From Psychrobacter sp. P11G3 (GTDB lineage: Bacteria; Pseudomonadota; Gammaproteobacteria; Pseudomonadales; Moraxellaceae), in assembly GCF_001435845.1 (NCBI RefSeq), contig NZ_CM003596.1:3147298-3211297 (forward strand): a DNA stretch of 64,000 nt. The letters run 5' to 3'. Under the pieces are notes generated by a model that saw only the letters and a list, made by a program, of their open reading frames with translations, did no database searches and was not told the origin of the DNA. Below, piece by piece: positions 49,893-59,738 of this stretch; the first letter of the stretch is position 1, and the number at the start of each line of letters is the position of its first letter. Made by a program: the position numbers and the translations under genes.

Positions 49893-51128
49893 ATGAAATT
49901 TTTACACAATATGTTCGATCGTATGGAGCCATCTTTCACCAAAGGCGGCAAACACGAGAAGTACTACGCTATTTTTGAGATGTTTGATACGTTCTTACGT
50001 CAACCAAGCTCAACCACTTATGCGTCATCACATGTACGTGACGGGATTGACCTAAAGCGTATTATGATTACCGTATGGCTATGTACCTTCCCAGCGATGT
50101 TTTGGGGTATGTACAACATTGGTCATCAAGCACTAACCGCTATCGCTCAGCTTGGCTTACAGCCTGAAGGCTGGCGTACTGTGATCACTAGCATGGCAGG
50201 CTATAACCCAGACAGTATCTGGGCAAGTTTCGTCTATGGTGCGATGCAGTTTTTGCCTATTTATATCGTGACGTTTGCAGTGGGTATTCTCTGTGAGATT
50301 ATCTTTGCTGTCGTCCGTGGACACGAAGTTAACGAAGGTTTCTTTGTGACTTCAGTTCTATTTGCATTATGTCTACCACCTGATATTCCTTTATGGCAAG
50401 TTGCCCTAGGTATTATCTTCGGTGTAGTCGTCGCAAAAGAAGTGTTCGGTGGTACTGGTAAAAACTTCCTTAACCCTGCCCTATCGGGTCGTGCATTCCT
50501 ATACTTTGCTTATCCAGCCTATATGTCTGGTGACTCAGTATGGACGGCAGTAGATGGTTTCTCAGGTGCAACCCCTCTTGGCCTTGCAGCCCTTGGTGTG
50601 GTTCCTCAGGACTTCGTCGACGTTTATGGTAATGCCATCACGTGGAGTGATGCATTCTTAGGTAATATGCAAGGTAGTATCGGTGAAGTATCGACGCTAG
50701 CCATTCTAATGGGTGCGGCAGTGTTGCTATGGACGCGTATTGCTTCTTGGCGCATTATGGCAGGTTGTGTGGTCGGTCTGATTGCGACGTCTCTTGTGTT
50801 CAACATGATTGGCTCTGAAGACAACATGATGATGAGCTTGCCGTTCTACTGGCACTTAGTTATCGGTGGCTTTGCTTTCGGTGCTGTATTTATGGCAACC
50901 GATCCAGTATCAGCTGCACATACAAACAAAGGCCGCTGGGCTTACGGTATCTTGATTGGTTTTATGACCGTATTGATTCGCGTCATCAACCCTGCTTTCC
51001 CAGAAGGCATCATGCTGGCCATCTTATTTGCCAACTTATTTGCTCCATTGTTTGATTACTTTGTGACTCAAGCAAATATCAAACGCCAAACCGCTCGGAG
51101 GGTTCGCTATGTCCAAGCCCAAAAGTAA
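49893..51128 (+). CDS. nqrB: Na+-translocating NADH:quinone reductase subunit B
   Basis: NqrB is the large integral subunit with sodium-conducting function. It carries riboflavin and a covalently bound FMN. The flavinylation motif DGFSGAT places FMN on Thr227, the residue ApbE modifies. Several transmembrane helices are visible (e.g. 53-73, 117-143, 146-182, 335-400), and the length of 411 residues matches the family. Its 3' end overlaps nqrC by 20 bases, and the nqrC ribosome site CGGAGG lies inside it. ApbE, which attaches the FMN, is encoded about 5 kb downstream. Confidence 0.97.
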   Translation: MKFLHNMFDRMEPSFTKGGKHEKYYAIFEMFDTFLRQPSSTTYASSHVRDGIDLKRIMITVWLCTFPAMFWGMYNIGHQALTAIAQLGLQPEGWRTVITSMAGYNPDSIWASFVYGAMQFLPIYIVTFAVGILCEIIFAVVRGHEVNEGFFVTSVLFALCLPPDIPLWQVALGIIFGVVVAKEVFGGTGKNFLNPALSGRAFLYFAYPAYMSGDSVWTAVDGFSGATPLGLAALGVVPQDFVDVYGNAITWSDAFLGNMQGSIGEVSTLAILMGAAVLLWTRIASWRIMAGCVVGLIATSLVFNMIGSEDNMMMSLPFYWHLVIGGFAFGAVFMATDPVSAAHTNKGRWAYGILIGFMTVLIRVINPAFPEGIMLAILFANLFAPLFDYFVTQANIKRQTARRVRYVQAQK

Positions 51129-52011
51129 TAACGCGAAAACCATCAGTGTGGCTTTGACGCTATGCTTGGTGTGTTCAGTGTTGGTCTCAGCAGTGGCTGT
51201 TGGTCTAAAGCCTGCGCAAGTTGAAAACGCACGTTTAGACCGCAACAAAAACATCTTAGTTGCGGCTGATATGTATGACGCTGAGTCTGATACAGCAGAT
51301 GATGTCGCCGAACGTTTTAAAGACTTTGAAGTAAAAATCATTGATCTAAACGAAGGTACTTATCTCGATGACGACGCGCTAAAAACTGCTGGCATCCCTG
51401 ATCGTAATGCTTATGACGCCAGTCAAGCGACAAAAAACCAAGCTCTAAGTGAAGACTTGGGTGACAACGATCCTGCTGGTATTGGTCGTAAGCCAAAATA
51501 CGCCAAAGTCTATGTCAAAAATGATGACGCAGGTCAGCCAGAAACAGTTGTACTGCCAATTCAGGGCTACGGTCTATGGGGCACTATCTATGGTTTCTTA
51601 ACGCTCGAAAGTGATATGAATACCATCAAAGGTATCAGTTTCTATGAGCATAAAGAAACCCCAGGTCTTGGCGCTCGTATCGAAGAGCCAGAGTGGCGTG
51701 CAAAGTGGAGCGGTATCGAGTCTTATGACGAGAATGGTAACGTTGCCACTGGTGTAACCAAAGCTGGTAACCCAAAAGAGAACTGGGTTGATGGTATTAG
51801 CGGTGCAACATTGACTAGCCGCGGCGTCAGCAACATGATTCAGTTTTGGTTAGGTGAGCAAGGTTATAAGCCTTATCTAGATACGCTACGTGAAAAGAGC
51901 GGCCAAACGGTTGAAGGTGCAGACACGCAAGCAAATCAATCAAAGCCGGCAGCTCAACCTAAAACCGAATTGGCAGCCAAGCTACCAGTAGCAAACGGCA
52001 AGGAGGCATAA
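51109..52011 (+). CDS. nqrC: Na+-translocating NADH:quinone reductase subunit C
   Basis: NqrC has one N-terminal helix (about 11-33) and a periplasmic domain with covalently attached FMN. The flavinylation motif [10 protein letters not shown] puts the FMN on Thr234. [15 protein letters not shown] and [14 protein letters not shown] are further family blocks. At 300 residues it is longer than the Vibrio protein (about 257). The extra part is mostly a C-terminal Ala/Pro/Gln/Lys-rich tail after residue 262, plus a divergent loop at about 105-125. The start overlaps nqrB, and CGGAGGG precedes it. Confidence 0.96.
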   Translation: MSKPKSNNAKTISVALTLCLVCSVLVSAVAVGLKPAQVENARLDRNKNILVAADMYDAESDTADDVAERFKDFEVKIIDLNEGTYLDDDALKTAGIPDRNAYDASQATKNQALSEDLGDNDPAGIGRKPKYAKVYVKNDDAGQPETVVLPIQGYGLWGTIYGFLTLESDMNTIKGISFYEHKETPGLGARIEEPEWRAKWSGIESYDENGNVATGVTKAGNPKENWVDGISGATLTSRGVSNMIQFWLGEQGYKPYLDTLREKSGQTVEGADTQANQSKPAAQPKTELAAKLPVANGKEA

Positions 52012-52012
52012 C

Positions 52013-52684
52013 ATGGCTGACACTAAAAGCATTTTAACCACGCCTATCTTTGATAATAACCCAATTGCCCTACAGATCCTTGGTATCTGTTCGGCATTGG
52101 CTGTCACCACCAGTATGGCTAACGCTATGGTCATGTGTGTGGCATTGACCTTGGTAACGGCATTTTCAAGCTTCTTTATCTCGATTATCCGTAAGCAGAT
52201 TCCATCAAGCATTCGTATCATCGTACAGATGACGATTATTGCTTCGTTGGTTATCTTGGTTGATCAGGTACTAAAAGCAGTGGCTTATGACGTCAGTAAA
52301 GGTCTGTCAGTTTTCGTTGGTCTGATTATCACGAACTGTATCGTTATGGGCCGTGCCGAAGCATTTGCTATGAGCAACCCACCAATCCCAAGCTTTTTAG
52401 ATGGTATTGGTAACGGTCTTGGTTACTCAGCAGTATTGCTATTTGTCGCAACTATCCGTGAGCTATTGGGTGCTGGTACTTGGTTTGGTATTACGATTCT
52501 ACAGCCAGTCACTGATGGCGGTTGGTACATACCAAACGGTCTATTACTGTTACCACCGTCAGCGTTCTTTATCATTGGTTTGTTCATCGCTGTTGTCCGT
52601 ATCTGGAAACCAGAACAAGTTGAAGAAGCTGAGTTTGTAATGAAGCCGCAGTCTAAAGGCATGGCACATGGAGGCGGTCACTAA
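52013..52684 (+). CDS. nqrD: Na+-translocating NADH:quinone reductase subunit D
   Basis: Integral subunit, 223 residues with about six helices, paired with NqrE; together they hold an iron centre at mid-membrane in the structures of this complex. Family blocks are [43 protein letters not shown] and [14 protein letters not shown], with the iron-ligand cysteine in TNC. AAGGAGG precedes the ATG, one base after the nqrC stop. Its last base is the first of the nqrE ATG region (TAATG overlap), so the two are coupled. Confidence 0.97.
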   Translation: MADTKSILTTPIFDNNPIALQILGICSALAVTTSMANAMVMCVALTLVTAFSSFFISIIRKQIPSSIRIIVQMTIIASLVILVDQVLKAVAYDVSKGLSVFVGLIITNCIVMGRAEAFAMSNPPIPSFLDGIGNGLGYSAVLLFVATIRELLGAGTWFGITILQPVTDGGWYIPNGLLLLPPSAFFIIGLFIAVVRIWKPEQVEEAEFVMKPQSKGMAHGGGH

Positions 52685-53292
52685 TGGGACATTATGTTAG
52701 TTTATTTATAACCTCAGTCTTTATCGAGAACATGGCGCTTGCCTACTTCTTAGGCATGTGTACTTTTTTGGCCGTATCCAAAAAAGTCTCTACAGCGATT
52801 GGTCTAGGTGTTGCGGTTATTGTCGTTATGGCAATTACCGTTCCACTAAACAATTTACTATTCCAGTTTATCCTAAAAGATGGTGCGCTGGCATGGGCAG
52901 GTTTCCCTGATATCGACTTGAGCTTCTTAGGATTGCTAAGTTATATCGGTTTGATTGCAGCCACCGTACAGATCCTAGAGATGTTCTTGGACAAGTTTGT
53001 ACCGAGTCTATATAACGCACTTGGGGTATTCTTACCACTCATCACCGTAAACTGTGCCATCTTGGGTGGTGTACTATTTATGGTTGAGCGTGACTATAAC
53101 TTTGGTGAATCTGTTGTCTATGGTGTGGGGGCAGGCTTCGGTTGGGCACTTGCTATTACAGCATTGGCGGGTATCCGTGAAAAGCTAAAATACTCAGACA
53201 TTCCAGCACCGCTGCGTGGTCTTGGTATTACTTTTATCACGGTTGGTCTTATGTCGCTCGGCTTTATGTCGTTCGGTGGTATGTCCATCTAA
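52684..53292 (+). CDS. nqrE: Na+-translocating NADH:quinone reductase subunit E
   Basis: Integral subunit, 202 residues, six helices in inverted topology to NqrD. Typical segments are [23 protein letters not shown] and [17 protein letters not shown], whose TVNC cysteine matches the NqrD iron-site cysteine. It overlaps the nqrD stop by one base. The 122-base gap that follows, before nqrF, is unusual because the other genes are contiguous; it holds a hairpin (listed separately). Confidence 0.97.
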   Translation: MGHYVSLFITSVFIENMALAYFLGMCTFLAVSKKVSTAIGLGVAVIVVMAITVPLNNLLFQFILKDGALAWAGFPDIDLSFLGLLSYIGLIAATVQILEMFLDKFVPSLYNALGVFLPLITVNCAILGGVLFMVERDYNFGESVVYGVGAGFGWALAITALAGIREKLKYSDIPAPLRGLGITFITVGLMSLGFMSFGGMSI

Positions 53293-53346
53293 ACCGCTAA
53301 GCTCAAAGCTTTCATTAGCTATTTGACTTATTTAATTCATTTATTC

Positions 53347-53392
53347 GGTAGAGGTTTGGGTACAGCATAGATTATGCCCCCACACCCCTACC
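53347..53392 (+). other. Long hairpin between nqrE and nqrF
   Basis: Bases 53347-53360 (GGTAGAGGTTTGGG) pair with 53379-53392 (CCCACACCCCTACC) at 12 of 14 positions. An inner stem GCATA (53365-53369) / TATGC (53373-53377) extends it. No T-run follows, so it looks like an mRNA processing or stability element rather than a terminator. Confidence 0.6.
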
Positions 53393-53414
53393 CCATAGAT
53401 TAAGGATACCTACC

Positions 53415-54650
53415 ATGGATTACGCTACGGCGATTGGTGGCGTTGCTATGTTTACCTTGATCATCATGGGCCTCGTCGCTATTATTTTGGCGGCGCGCTC
53501 AAGACTGGTCAGTTCAGGCGATGTCACTATCCATATTAATGATAATCCCGATAATGATGTGGTGACACCAGCTGGCGGCAAACTACTACAAACGCTAGCG
53601 GGCGAAGGTATATTTTTATCTTCAGCTTGTGGTGGTGGTGGTACTTGTGCGCAGTGTCGTTGCCGCGTTATTGAAGGTGGTGGTTCTATTTTGCCCACCG
53701 AAGAAGGCTATTTTACTCAAGGTGAAATCCGCAATCACATGCGCTTAGCTTGTCAGGTAGCTGTTAAGCAAGACATGAAAATTGAGATTGACCCTGAGTT
53801 CTTTGATGTACAGAAATGGGAATGTGAAGTTATCTCTAACGATAACGTTGCCACTTTCATTAAAGAGCTGGTACTAAAAATTCCAGAAGGCGAAGAAGTA
53901 AACTTCCGCGCTGGTGGTTATGTGCAGCTTGAAGCGCCACCGCATGAAGTGCACTACAAAGACTTTGTGATTGATGAAGAGTATAGAGAAGACTGGGAAA
54001 AATTCGGTATCTTCAACTATGTCTCGAAAGTTGATGAGCCAGTTATCCGTGCTTACTCAATGGCCAACTATCCTGAAGAAAAAGGCCTCATCAAGTTTAA
54101 CATCCGTATCGCAAGTCCACCGCCACGTGGTCCTGACGGTATTCCACCAGGCAAAATGTCTTCATGGGTATTTAGCTTAGTACCTGGTGACAAAGTGACG
54201 GTTTCAGGTCCTTATGGTGAGTTCTTTGCCAAGAAAACCGAAGCTGAAATGATCTTTGTCGGTGGTGGTGCTGGTATGGCTCCAATGCGTTCGCATATCT
54301 TTGATCAGCTCAAACGCTTGAACACTGATCGTAAGATTAGCTTCTGGTATGGTGCTCGTTCTATTCGTGAGATGTTCTACGTTGAAGACTATGATCAGCT
54401 AGAAGAAGAGTTCGATAACTTTGAGTGGCATGTTGCACTGTCTGACCCATTACCAGAAGATAACTGGGAAGGTCCAACAGGCTTTATCCATAACGTATTG
54501 CTCGAAAACTATCTGAAAGATCATCCAAACCCAGAAGACTGTGAATACTACATGTGTGGGCCACCGATGATGAATGCTGCCGTAATTGACATGCTACACA
54601 GCATGGGCGTGGAAGACGAAAACATCATGCTTGATGATTTCGGTGGTTAA
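53415..54650 (+). CDS. nqrF: Na+-translocating NADH:quinone reductase subunit F
   Basis: NqrF is the electron entry subunit. The N-terminal helix (about 6-28) anchors it. A ferredoxin-type 2Fe-2S domain has Cys72, Cys78 and Cys81 ([10 protein letters not shown]) and Cys113. The FAD domain has RAYSMANYP, and the NADH domain has [12 protein letters not shown] and the C-terminal MCGPPMMN and LDDFGG. At 411 residues it matches the family. AAGGATACC precedes the ATG. A terminator hairpin lies 40 bases after the stop, so the structural operon ends here. Confidence 0.97.
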   Translation: MDYATAIGGVAMFTLIIMGLVAIILAARSRLVSSGDVTIHINDNPDNDVVTPAGGKLLQTLAGEGIFLSSACGGGGTCAQCRCRVIEGGGSILPTEEGYFTQGEIRNHMRLACQVAVKQDMKIEIDPEFFDVQKWECEVISNDNVATFIKELVLKIPEGEEVNFRAGGYVQLEAPPHEVHYKDFVIDEEYREDWEKFGIFNYVSKVDEPVIRAYSMANYPEEKGLIKFNIRIASPPPRGPDGIPPGKMSSWVFSLVPGDKVTVSGPYGEFFAKKTEAEMIFVGGGAGMAPMRSHIFDQLKRLNTDRKISFWYGARSIREMFYVEDYDQLEEEFDNFEWHVALSDPLPEDNWEGPTGFIHNVLLENYLKDHPNPEDCEYYMCGPPMMNAAVIDMLHSMGVEDENIMLDDFGG

Positions 54651-54689
54651 GTTAGATAATTAATCTGACAGCACAAATCTAAGAATATA

Positions 54690-54719
54690 AAAAAGAGTCT
54701 CAATTGAGACTCTTTTTTG
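54690..54719 (+). terminator. Terminator of the nqr operon
   Basis: AAAAAGAGTCTC / GAGACTCTTTTTT with an AATT loop, directly after nqrF. Confidence 0.93.
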
Positions 54720-54843
54720 TTTCCAAAACCTTACAATAATAGATGTTTATTGTTATTATTAAATAATTGTTGGTTCTTAGAACTGGTATCAGTTTTAATT
54801 GAACAATAGATTATTATTTTTGAATTCAATAAAAGGTTTTAGT

Positions 54844-55083
54844 ATGAAAATTAGTATACTTACAAGCATTCTTGCTTCTATTCTAATATTGTCGGGTTGT
54901 TCAAGTGCGCCTAAGTCGACTTGGAAAAAAGCAGGAATATCTCAACATGATACACATAATGCAATACAAAAATGTCGTTATCAAATTGGAATTGCAAAGG
55001 TAAAAAGTGAGAGAGAAAGCAGCTTGTTCAGTTCTTGCATGGAGTCAGAGGGTTATCGTTATACGAACAGACGAGTTTCTTAA
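54844..55083 (+). CDS. Small lipoprotein, hypothetical
   Basis: 79 residues starting at the ATG at 54844, with AAAGG ten bases upstream. An upstream in-frame start at 54799 would put charged residues before the signal and is unlikely. The signal peptide ends in a lipobox LILSGC (Cys19). The mature part is short, basic and has two further cysteines (in IQKCRYQ and FSSCMESEGY), which could form a disulfide. The ending CMESEGYRYT resembles small gammaproteobacterial lipoproteins of unknown role. It stands between the nqr terminator and its own terminator, so it is probably a single unit and not part of Nqr. Confidence 0.75.
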   Translation: MKISILTSILASILILSGCSSAPKSTWKKAGISQHDTHNAIQKCRYQIGIAKVKSERESSLFSSCMESEGYRYTNRRVS

Positions 55084-55124
55084 AAGAGATCTATTTTCTG
55101 AGGATTATATTTAATCTATTTTTC

Positions 55125-55150
55125 AAGGTACCTTATAAGGTACCTTTTTT
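55125..55150 (+). terminator. Terminator after the small lipoprotein gene
   Basis: A palindromic stem AAGGTACC..GGTACCTT with a TTATAA centre, followed by TTTTTTC. Confidence 0.9.
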
Positions 55151-55269
55151 CTTTTAGATTGACTATACGATGCTATTTAGCTCATAGTCTTGAATAGAAA
55201 AAACACTTATCTGAAAAATATGATATCTCAAACATGCACAGAATTTTAACAAATTAAGAAAGGACTCTT

Positions 55270-56070
55270 ATGAAAACGAAATACAAAGATTTGACCATTT
55301 GGATCACCGGTGCTTCTAGTGGTATTGGACAAGCATTAGCCGTTGCCTTCGCCAAACGCGGAGCTAGAATTATTCTAAGTGGACGTGACAGTGATAAGTT
55401 AGAGGTGGTCAAAAATAGCTGCAAACGCGCTAACAAACATATTGTCGTTCCCTTTGATATCAGTAATGCCAACCAAACCAAAGAAGCTTATGCTACTGCT
55501 AAAGCTCAGGCGGAAAAAATCGACTGGCTCATCAATAATGCTGGTATCAGTCAGCGTTCGCTCATCATGGACACGGCTGAAGAAGTTGAACGCCAAATCA
55601 TGGAAATAGATTATTTTGCCCAGACGCGCCTTACTAGACTGGTATTGCCTGATATTATCGCACAAGGCGGCGGCAAAGTAGTAATGGTCTCGAGTGTAGC
55701 AGGTTTATTGGGTACACAATATCGCGGTGCTTATGGAGCAGCCAAGGCCGCACTGCATATGTGGGCCAACAGTTTGCGTGCTGAGCTACATGATCAAGGT
55801 ATCAAAGTAGCCACGATATTCCCCGGGTTTATTCAGACTAATATCTCTATCAATGCGTTGACTGGCGACGGTAGCGCACAAGGTACGATGGATGAAGCGA
55901 CCAACAATGGTCTAACTGCGACTGAGTTTGCCAAACAAGTCGTGAAGGCGCTCACCAAGGGAGAGGAATATATCATCGTCGCTGGTCGCAAAGAAAAACT
56001 GGCCACACGGGTCAACCGCGTCTCTCCACCAAAACTCTATAAGCTCATACGTGAGTCACAAGTGAAGTAA
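55270..56070 (+). CDS. SDR family oxidoreductase
   Basis: 266 residues of classical short-chain dehydrogenase type: TGASSGIG (13-20), NNAG (89-92), Ser142, Tyr155 and Lys159 (YGAAK). A longer C-terminal part (after about 185) with basic tail (VNRVSPPKLYKLIRESQ) resembles the DHRS7/SDR-type proteins that act on lipids or steroids in other organisms. AAAGGA lies six bases before the ATG. It sits between nqrF and apbE but carries no known Nqr role, so a functional link is not supported. The substrate is unknown. Confidence 0.9.
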   Translation: MKTKYKDLTIWITGASSGIGQALAVAFAKRGARIILSGRDSDKLEVVKNSCKRANKHIVVPFDISNANQTKEAYATAKAQAEKIDWLINNAGISQRSLIMDTAEEVERQIMEIDYFAQTRLTRLVLPDIIAQGGGKVVMVSSVAGLLGTQYRGAYGAAKAALHMWANSLRAELHDQGIKVATIFPGFIQTNISINALTGDGSAQGTMDEATNNGLTATEFAKQVVKALTKGEEYIIVAGRKEKLATRVNRVSPPKLYKLIRESQVK

Positions 56071-56197
56071 GCCACTCAATCAACCGAACGAATTGTCGCT
56101 GAATGGTGCCTTCATTAGTATTTTTGGGTTCAAGGGGTGTAAAATAAGCGTGGCTTGTTTTACACCCTACTCATTTCTACGCCATACCGAAAATATT

Positions 56198-57352
56198 ATG
56201 AAAAACACTATATCCAGCTTATCTTCCAAAAAACCTCTGCACCTTACTTTAGTAGGCGTCATCAGCCTTGCTAGTACTTTAGGGCTCAGCGCTTGCCAGC
56301 AACCCCCAGACTATAACTATCTGATCGGTGAGACGATGGGTACGAGCTACCATATTAGCTATCAGTTGCCTGATGATGCGGACGAAGCCGCCATACAAGC
56401 TGCGGTAGACGAGCGCCTAAAACAAATTAACGATAGCATGTCTACTTATCAAAACGACTCGACCATATCTACATTCAATCGTTTGGGCAAAGACAAACCT
56501 ATCACTATCGATGCTGATTTTAGTCGTGTGCTAGATGTATCGCAAATTGTCTATCAGCAATCTGGCGGTGCTTTTGACCCTACCGTTATGCCACTCGTAA
56601 ATACATGGGGCTTTGGGAGCACCATGACGGTCGAGCGTTTACAAAGTCCACCGACCGCAGTAGAGATTGCGCAAGCAAAAGCATTGGTCGATTTTGAGAG
56701 CATCATAAAGAAAGACGACACCATCTATAAGACCAAAGACGGCGTTGGTTTAGATTTTTCTGCTGTTGCCAAAGGTTATGGCGTCGATGTCATCGCTGAT
56801 GTGCTGAGAGAGGATTACCAAATTCGTAACTATATGGTTGAGATCGGCGGTGAAATAGCCACTTCTGGTGTGAATAACCAGCAGCAGCCATGGCAAATTG
56901 CGATTGACGCTCCTATTGAAGGCAGCACGGTCAGTGAACGTCAGACCATATCTGCTATTCGCCAGCCGAAAAACACGGCTAGCCAAATGCATCTAGCGAC
57001 CTCTGGCAACTATCGCAATTCTGTCATATTCGATGGCAAACGCTATAGCCATACTATCGACCCGACAACGGGCAACCCTATTGCAGGCGGCGCACCTTCA
57101 GTTACTGTCGCAGCTGATTCGGTTGCATTGGCGGATGCGTGGGCAACTGCCCTTACCGCGATGCCTTATTACAAAGCACTAGACCTCGCTAAAACACAAA
57201 ATCTAGCAGCCATGTTTGTGGTACTAGCTGACGATGTAAAGGCAAAAGGTTCTGACGATATGTCCAACGAAGCTGCTGATGATGATATTGACGATTGGCA
57301 AGTGGTACAGACACCAGCGATGAAAGCATTACGTGCTGATAAAAAGCTCTAA
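56198..57352 (+). CDS. apbE: FAD:protein FMN transferase (lipoprotein)
   Basis: ApbE transfers FMN from FAD to threonine in target proteins, here very probably Thr227 of NqrB and Thr234 of NqrC. I start at 56198 (MKNTISS), which yields a signal peptide with lipobox LGLSAC (Cys33) and 384 residues. A TTG at 56093 would prepend non-conserved sequence. Family blocks are MGTSYHISYQ, GGAFDPTVMPLVNTWGFG, GVGLDFSAVAKGYGVD, NYMVEIGGEIATSG and SHTIDPTTGNPI. It carries an acidic extension near the end (about 345-375, Asp-rich), which the E. coli protein lacks. It lies next to nqrM, as in many nqr loci. Confidence 0.95.
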   Translation: MKNTISSLSSKKPLHLTLVGVISLASTLGLSACQQPPDYNYLIGETMGTSYHISYQLPDDADEAAIQAAVDERLKQINDSMSTYQNDSTISTFNRLGKDKPITIDADFSRVLDVSQIVYQQSGGAFDPTVMPLVNTWGFGSTMTVERLQSPPTAVEIAQAKALVDFESIIKKDDTIYKTKDGVGLDFSAVAKGYGVDVIADVLREDYQIRNYMVEIGGEIATSGVNNQQQPWQIAIDAPIEGSTVSERQTISAIRQPKNTASQMHLATSGNYRNSVIFDGKRYSHTIDPTTGNPIAGGAPSVTVAADSVALADAWATALTAMPYYKALDLAKTQNLAAMFVVLADDVKAKGSDDMSNEAADDDIDDWQVVQTPAMKALRADKKL

Positions 57353-57552
57353 TCGTTCTCCAAGCTCTAGACAGCACACTCTAGAAGCCACTGGTAAGTG
57401 ATAGATGTGAAATAAGAGAATACGTTAACGCACAACGAGCCGCACTAAAATTTGTTATACTATTATACAGTTGTTATTAATGGTGCTTAGCTGTCATGAA
57501 CTTAGACAGCACTACTAATAACTGCCCTATTTTTTAAAATGAGGTTTCCTCT

Positions 57553-57798
57553 ATGCTTAGCCAACTGCTTCCTATGCTTGCCATTACTTTCACCGTATTT
57601 GTCCTATTCTTTATTTTTATGGGCGTCGGTTATATGGTCAAAAAAAAGCCGCTTAGAGGATCTTGTGGCGGTGTTGCTAAATTGATGGGTGATGAAAATT
57701 GCTCGTTTTGCGGTAATGATCCCAATAAGTGCGATTCACTAATCGCTGAACAGCAAGAGAATGCATTAAGAGCTGCTCAATTGGGTAAATCGGTTTAA
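57553..57798 (+). CDS. nqrM: Na+-NQR maturation factor NqrM
   Basis: A small membrane protein of 81 residues (DUF539/NqrM family) needed to assemble active Na+-NQR, probably by delivering iron to the NqrD/NqrE site. One helix spans about 8-29 (ITFTVFVLFFIFMGVGYMV). A four-cysteine motif follows: GSCGG (Cys38) and CSFCGNDPNKC (Cys50, Cys53, Cys60). The placement after apbE agrees with other genomes that have nqr. GAGG lies ahead of the ATG. A perfect-stem terminator follows. Confidence 0.95.
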   Translation: MLSQLLPMLAITFTVFVLFFIFMGVGYMVKKKPLRGSCGGVAKLMGDENCSFCGNDPNKCDSLIAEQQENALRAAQLGKSV

Positions 57799-58194
57799 TA
57801 GCCTATTGGTTACCATACGCTGGTAGCATTTACCTGACATATGTTCTTATAATAGCGTCAAGTCATTCAAAAGTGACTTGACGCTATTTTTATTGTGCGA
57901 TAAGACTGCTTATTTGAGATTCCTTATTATCGCCATCTCTTATTATCACTGTTCTATAGCCGTAACTCGAAGTAACCACAAATGCATTTTGACTAACCTG
58001 CCTGCAAATTTAGCAAAATCAGTGCAGCAAATTGTATGTCTTACGTGCTACATATATTTTTCGGTCTCATTTAAGATATCGCTTACCGTTTAGGTACGTG
58101 TCTGGGTAAATGCTCTCTGGTGTTATTTTATAAGCGGCAATTTCTTGGCGCTGTTTAATAACGTGTTCTTTTTCGCTGTCATCGTTGTGCTGCT
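57799..58194. other. Gap between nqrM and the MFS transporter gene
   Basis: 396 bases. It contains the nqrM terminator and then AT-rich sequence without a credible gene; a possible 71-codon frame at 57878 overlaps the hairpin and is not supported. The promoter of the MFS gene should be here. Confidence 0.55.
57851..57888 (+). terminator. Terminator after nqrM
   Basis: A perfect 15-bp stem AATAGCGTCAAGTCA / TGACTTGACGCTATT with an 8-base loop and TTTTATT tail. Confidence 0.93.
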
Positions 58195-59427
58195 ATGTCT
58201 ACCTCGTCCAATCTATCTGTTTCATCTAGCCTGCCTTCCTCACGCTTTACCTTTTGGTTGGTTCTGTGTGCCATGATTCTGCTAGCAACCAATATGCGTG
58301 CACCTATCGTCGCGCTAGGTTCTATCGCCCCAGTGGTAAAAGACGCGCTTGATATCTCTGAGTTTCAGATAGGCTGGCTAGGAGCAGTGCCTATGCTGAG
58401 CTTTGCCGTTGGTGCGCTGATTTCTCCAACCATTGGTAAGCGATTCGGGCTAGAAAATACACTGATTGCCATGATTGGACTGTTAACGGTAGGGATGATT
58501 ATTCGTACCGCTATCCCGACGTGGAGTGGGTTTTTAATTGGTACTTTGCTACTTACCCTCGCCATTGGTTTCGCTAATACTTTAGCAGCACCGGTCATTA
58601 AGCAGCGTACCCCACAACATATTCCGCTGATTACAGGGTTGTTTAGTCTGACGATGACCACAGCAGCAGGTATCGTCGCAGGCGTCGTATTACCGCTATC
58701 GGAGCAGGTTGGTTGGCAGTGGGCATTAGGCGGTTGGACGATACTAGGTGTTTTTGCCTTTGTTATCTGGTTGTTCTTACGTTTGCGTTTGGGTTCATCT
58801 AACCATCAAGCGGTCATCCCTGCGGCCTTAAGCTCTTCTGATATTTCCATGTGGCGAACCACCTTTGCGTGGCAGATTGCTATTTTTATGGGATTACAGT
58901 CATTATTGTTTTACACCGTTGCCAGTTTTTTACCGTCGATTTGGGTCAGTAAGGGACTATCTGCCGTCAGTGCTGGACAAATGGGTTCTGTATTTCAGTT
59001 TATGGCACCGGTTTCTATCTTAAGTTTAACTTGGTTGGTCAATCGCGGCCGCCCTATTCAAGCGCTAGCGGTATTTGCTGCTGTGCTAAATGTCATTGGT
59101 ATATTGGGCGTCAGTTATCTATCGACTGATTTGGCATGGCTATGGTCAGGCATGATGGGCATGGGCTGTTCGGCGATTTTTACCTTGAGCATGATGCTAT
59201 TCTCTATGCGTACTTATACGACTAATCAGGCAAGTGAGCTGTCTGGTATGGCTCAAGCAGTTGGTTATGTCATTGCGTTTTTTGGACCATTGGGTACAGG
59301 TTGGCTGCATGAAATGACTGGTAGCTGGAGTATGCCACTTTTTATTATGCTGATACTGATGATTGTCAACGTCGTGATTGCTTGGCTTGTTAGTCGTCCA
59401 GTGATGGTCGATGGTAAATATATTTGA
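58195..59427 (+). CDS. MFS transporter (CynX/NimT type)
   Basis: 410 residues with about twelve membrane helices. The block LLATNMRAPIVALGSIAPVV (about 31-50) corresponds to the CynX/NimT subfamily (N-x-R-x-P), which includes proteins for cyanate and 2-nitroimidazole export. The PTIGKRFGLENTL loop is the first-half A-like motif. The ATG at 58195 has no good ribosome site. It is monocistronic, downstream of the nqrM terminator. The substrate is unknown, and the cyanate name should not be taken literally. Confidence 0.88.
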   Translation: MSTSSNLSVSSSLPSSRFTFWLVLCAMILLATNMRAPIVALGSIAPVVKDALDISEFQIGWLGAVPMLSFAVGALISPTIGKRFGLENTLIAMIGLLTVGMIIRTAIPTWSGFLIGTLLLTLAIGFANTLAAPVIKQRTPQHIPLITGLFSLTMTTAAGIVAGVVLPLSEQVGWQWALGGWTILGVFAFVIWLFLRLRLGSSNHQAVIPAALSSSDISMWRTTFAWQIAIFMGLQSLLFYTVASFLPSIWVSKGLSAVSAGQMGSVFQFMAPVSILSLTWLVNRGRPIQALAVFAAVLNVIGILGVSYLSTDLAWLWSGMMGMGCSAIFTLSMMLFSMRTYTTNQASELSGMAQAVGYVIAFFGPLGTGWLHEMTGSWSMPLFIMLILMIVNVVIAWLVSRPVMVDGKYI

Positions 59428-59738
59428 TTGCTATCAGCTTTCATGTCTATCAGTTTTTGTGGTCTACAAGGCTATGATTGCTAACGCGCAATAAAGCGGC
59501 CTTAAATTAACCTTAGGCCAATATAGGTCACTGTCTTATTTTGCTATAGTCAGTTTAATATAACTTAGATACTTAATATAATCTGGATACTCAATATAAC
59601 CCGGATAAAAGGAAGGTGAGTGAAAGTACTACCAATAGTAGACTGAGCGAGCCTGACGATTTATCCGACTGATACTGTATCTGGTTTAGATAGGATTTGA
59701 CTAGACACTGGTTTGATTGCATATAGGACATAACACCC
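59428..59738. other. Region upstream of the SGNH esterase gene
   Basis: About 310 bases that must include the promoter of the tesA-ybbA-ybbP type cluster. It contains the 18-bp triple repeat described separately. No gene is visible. Confidence 0.55.
59555..59608. repeat. Three 18-bp tandem repeats
   Basis: Units 59555-59572, 59573-59590 and 59591-59608 share the pattern T(T/C)AATATAA(C/T)(T/C)(T/C/G)(A/G)GATA(C/A). The array lies about 130 bases before the next gene and could be a regulator-binding array or a slippage product. Confidence 0.6.

Noticed and set aside
55125..55150. Palindrome AAGGTACC..GGTACCTT as an operator
   Set aside because: It is followed by a T-run right after a gene, so a terminator is the simpler reading.
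57878..58093. 71-codon frame after nqrM
   Set aside because: It begins inside the terminator hairpin and has no ribosome site.
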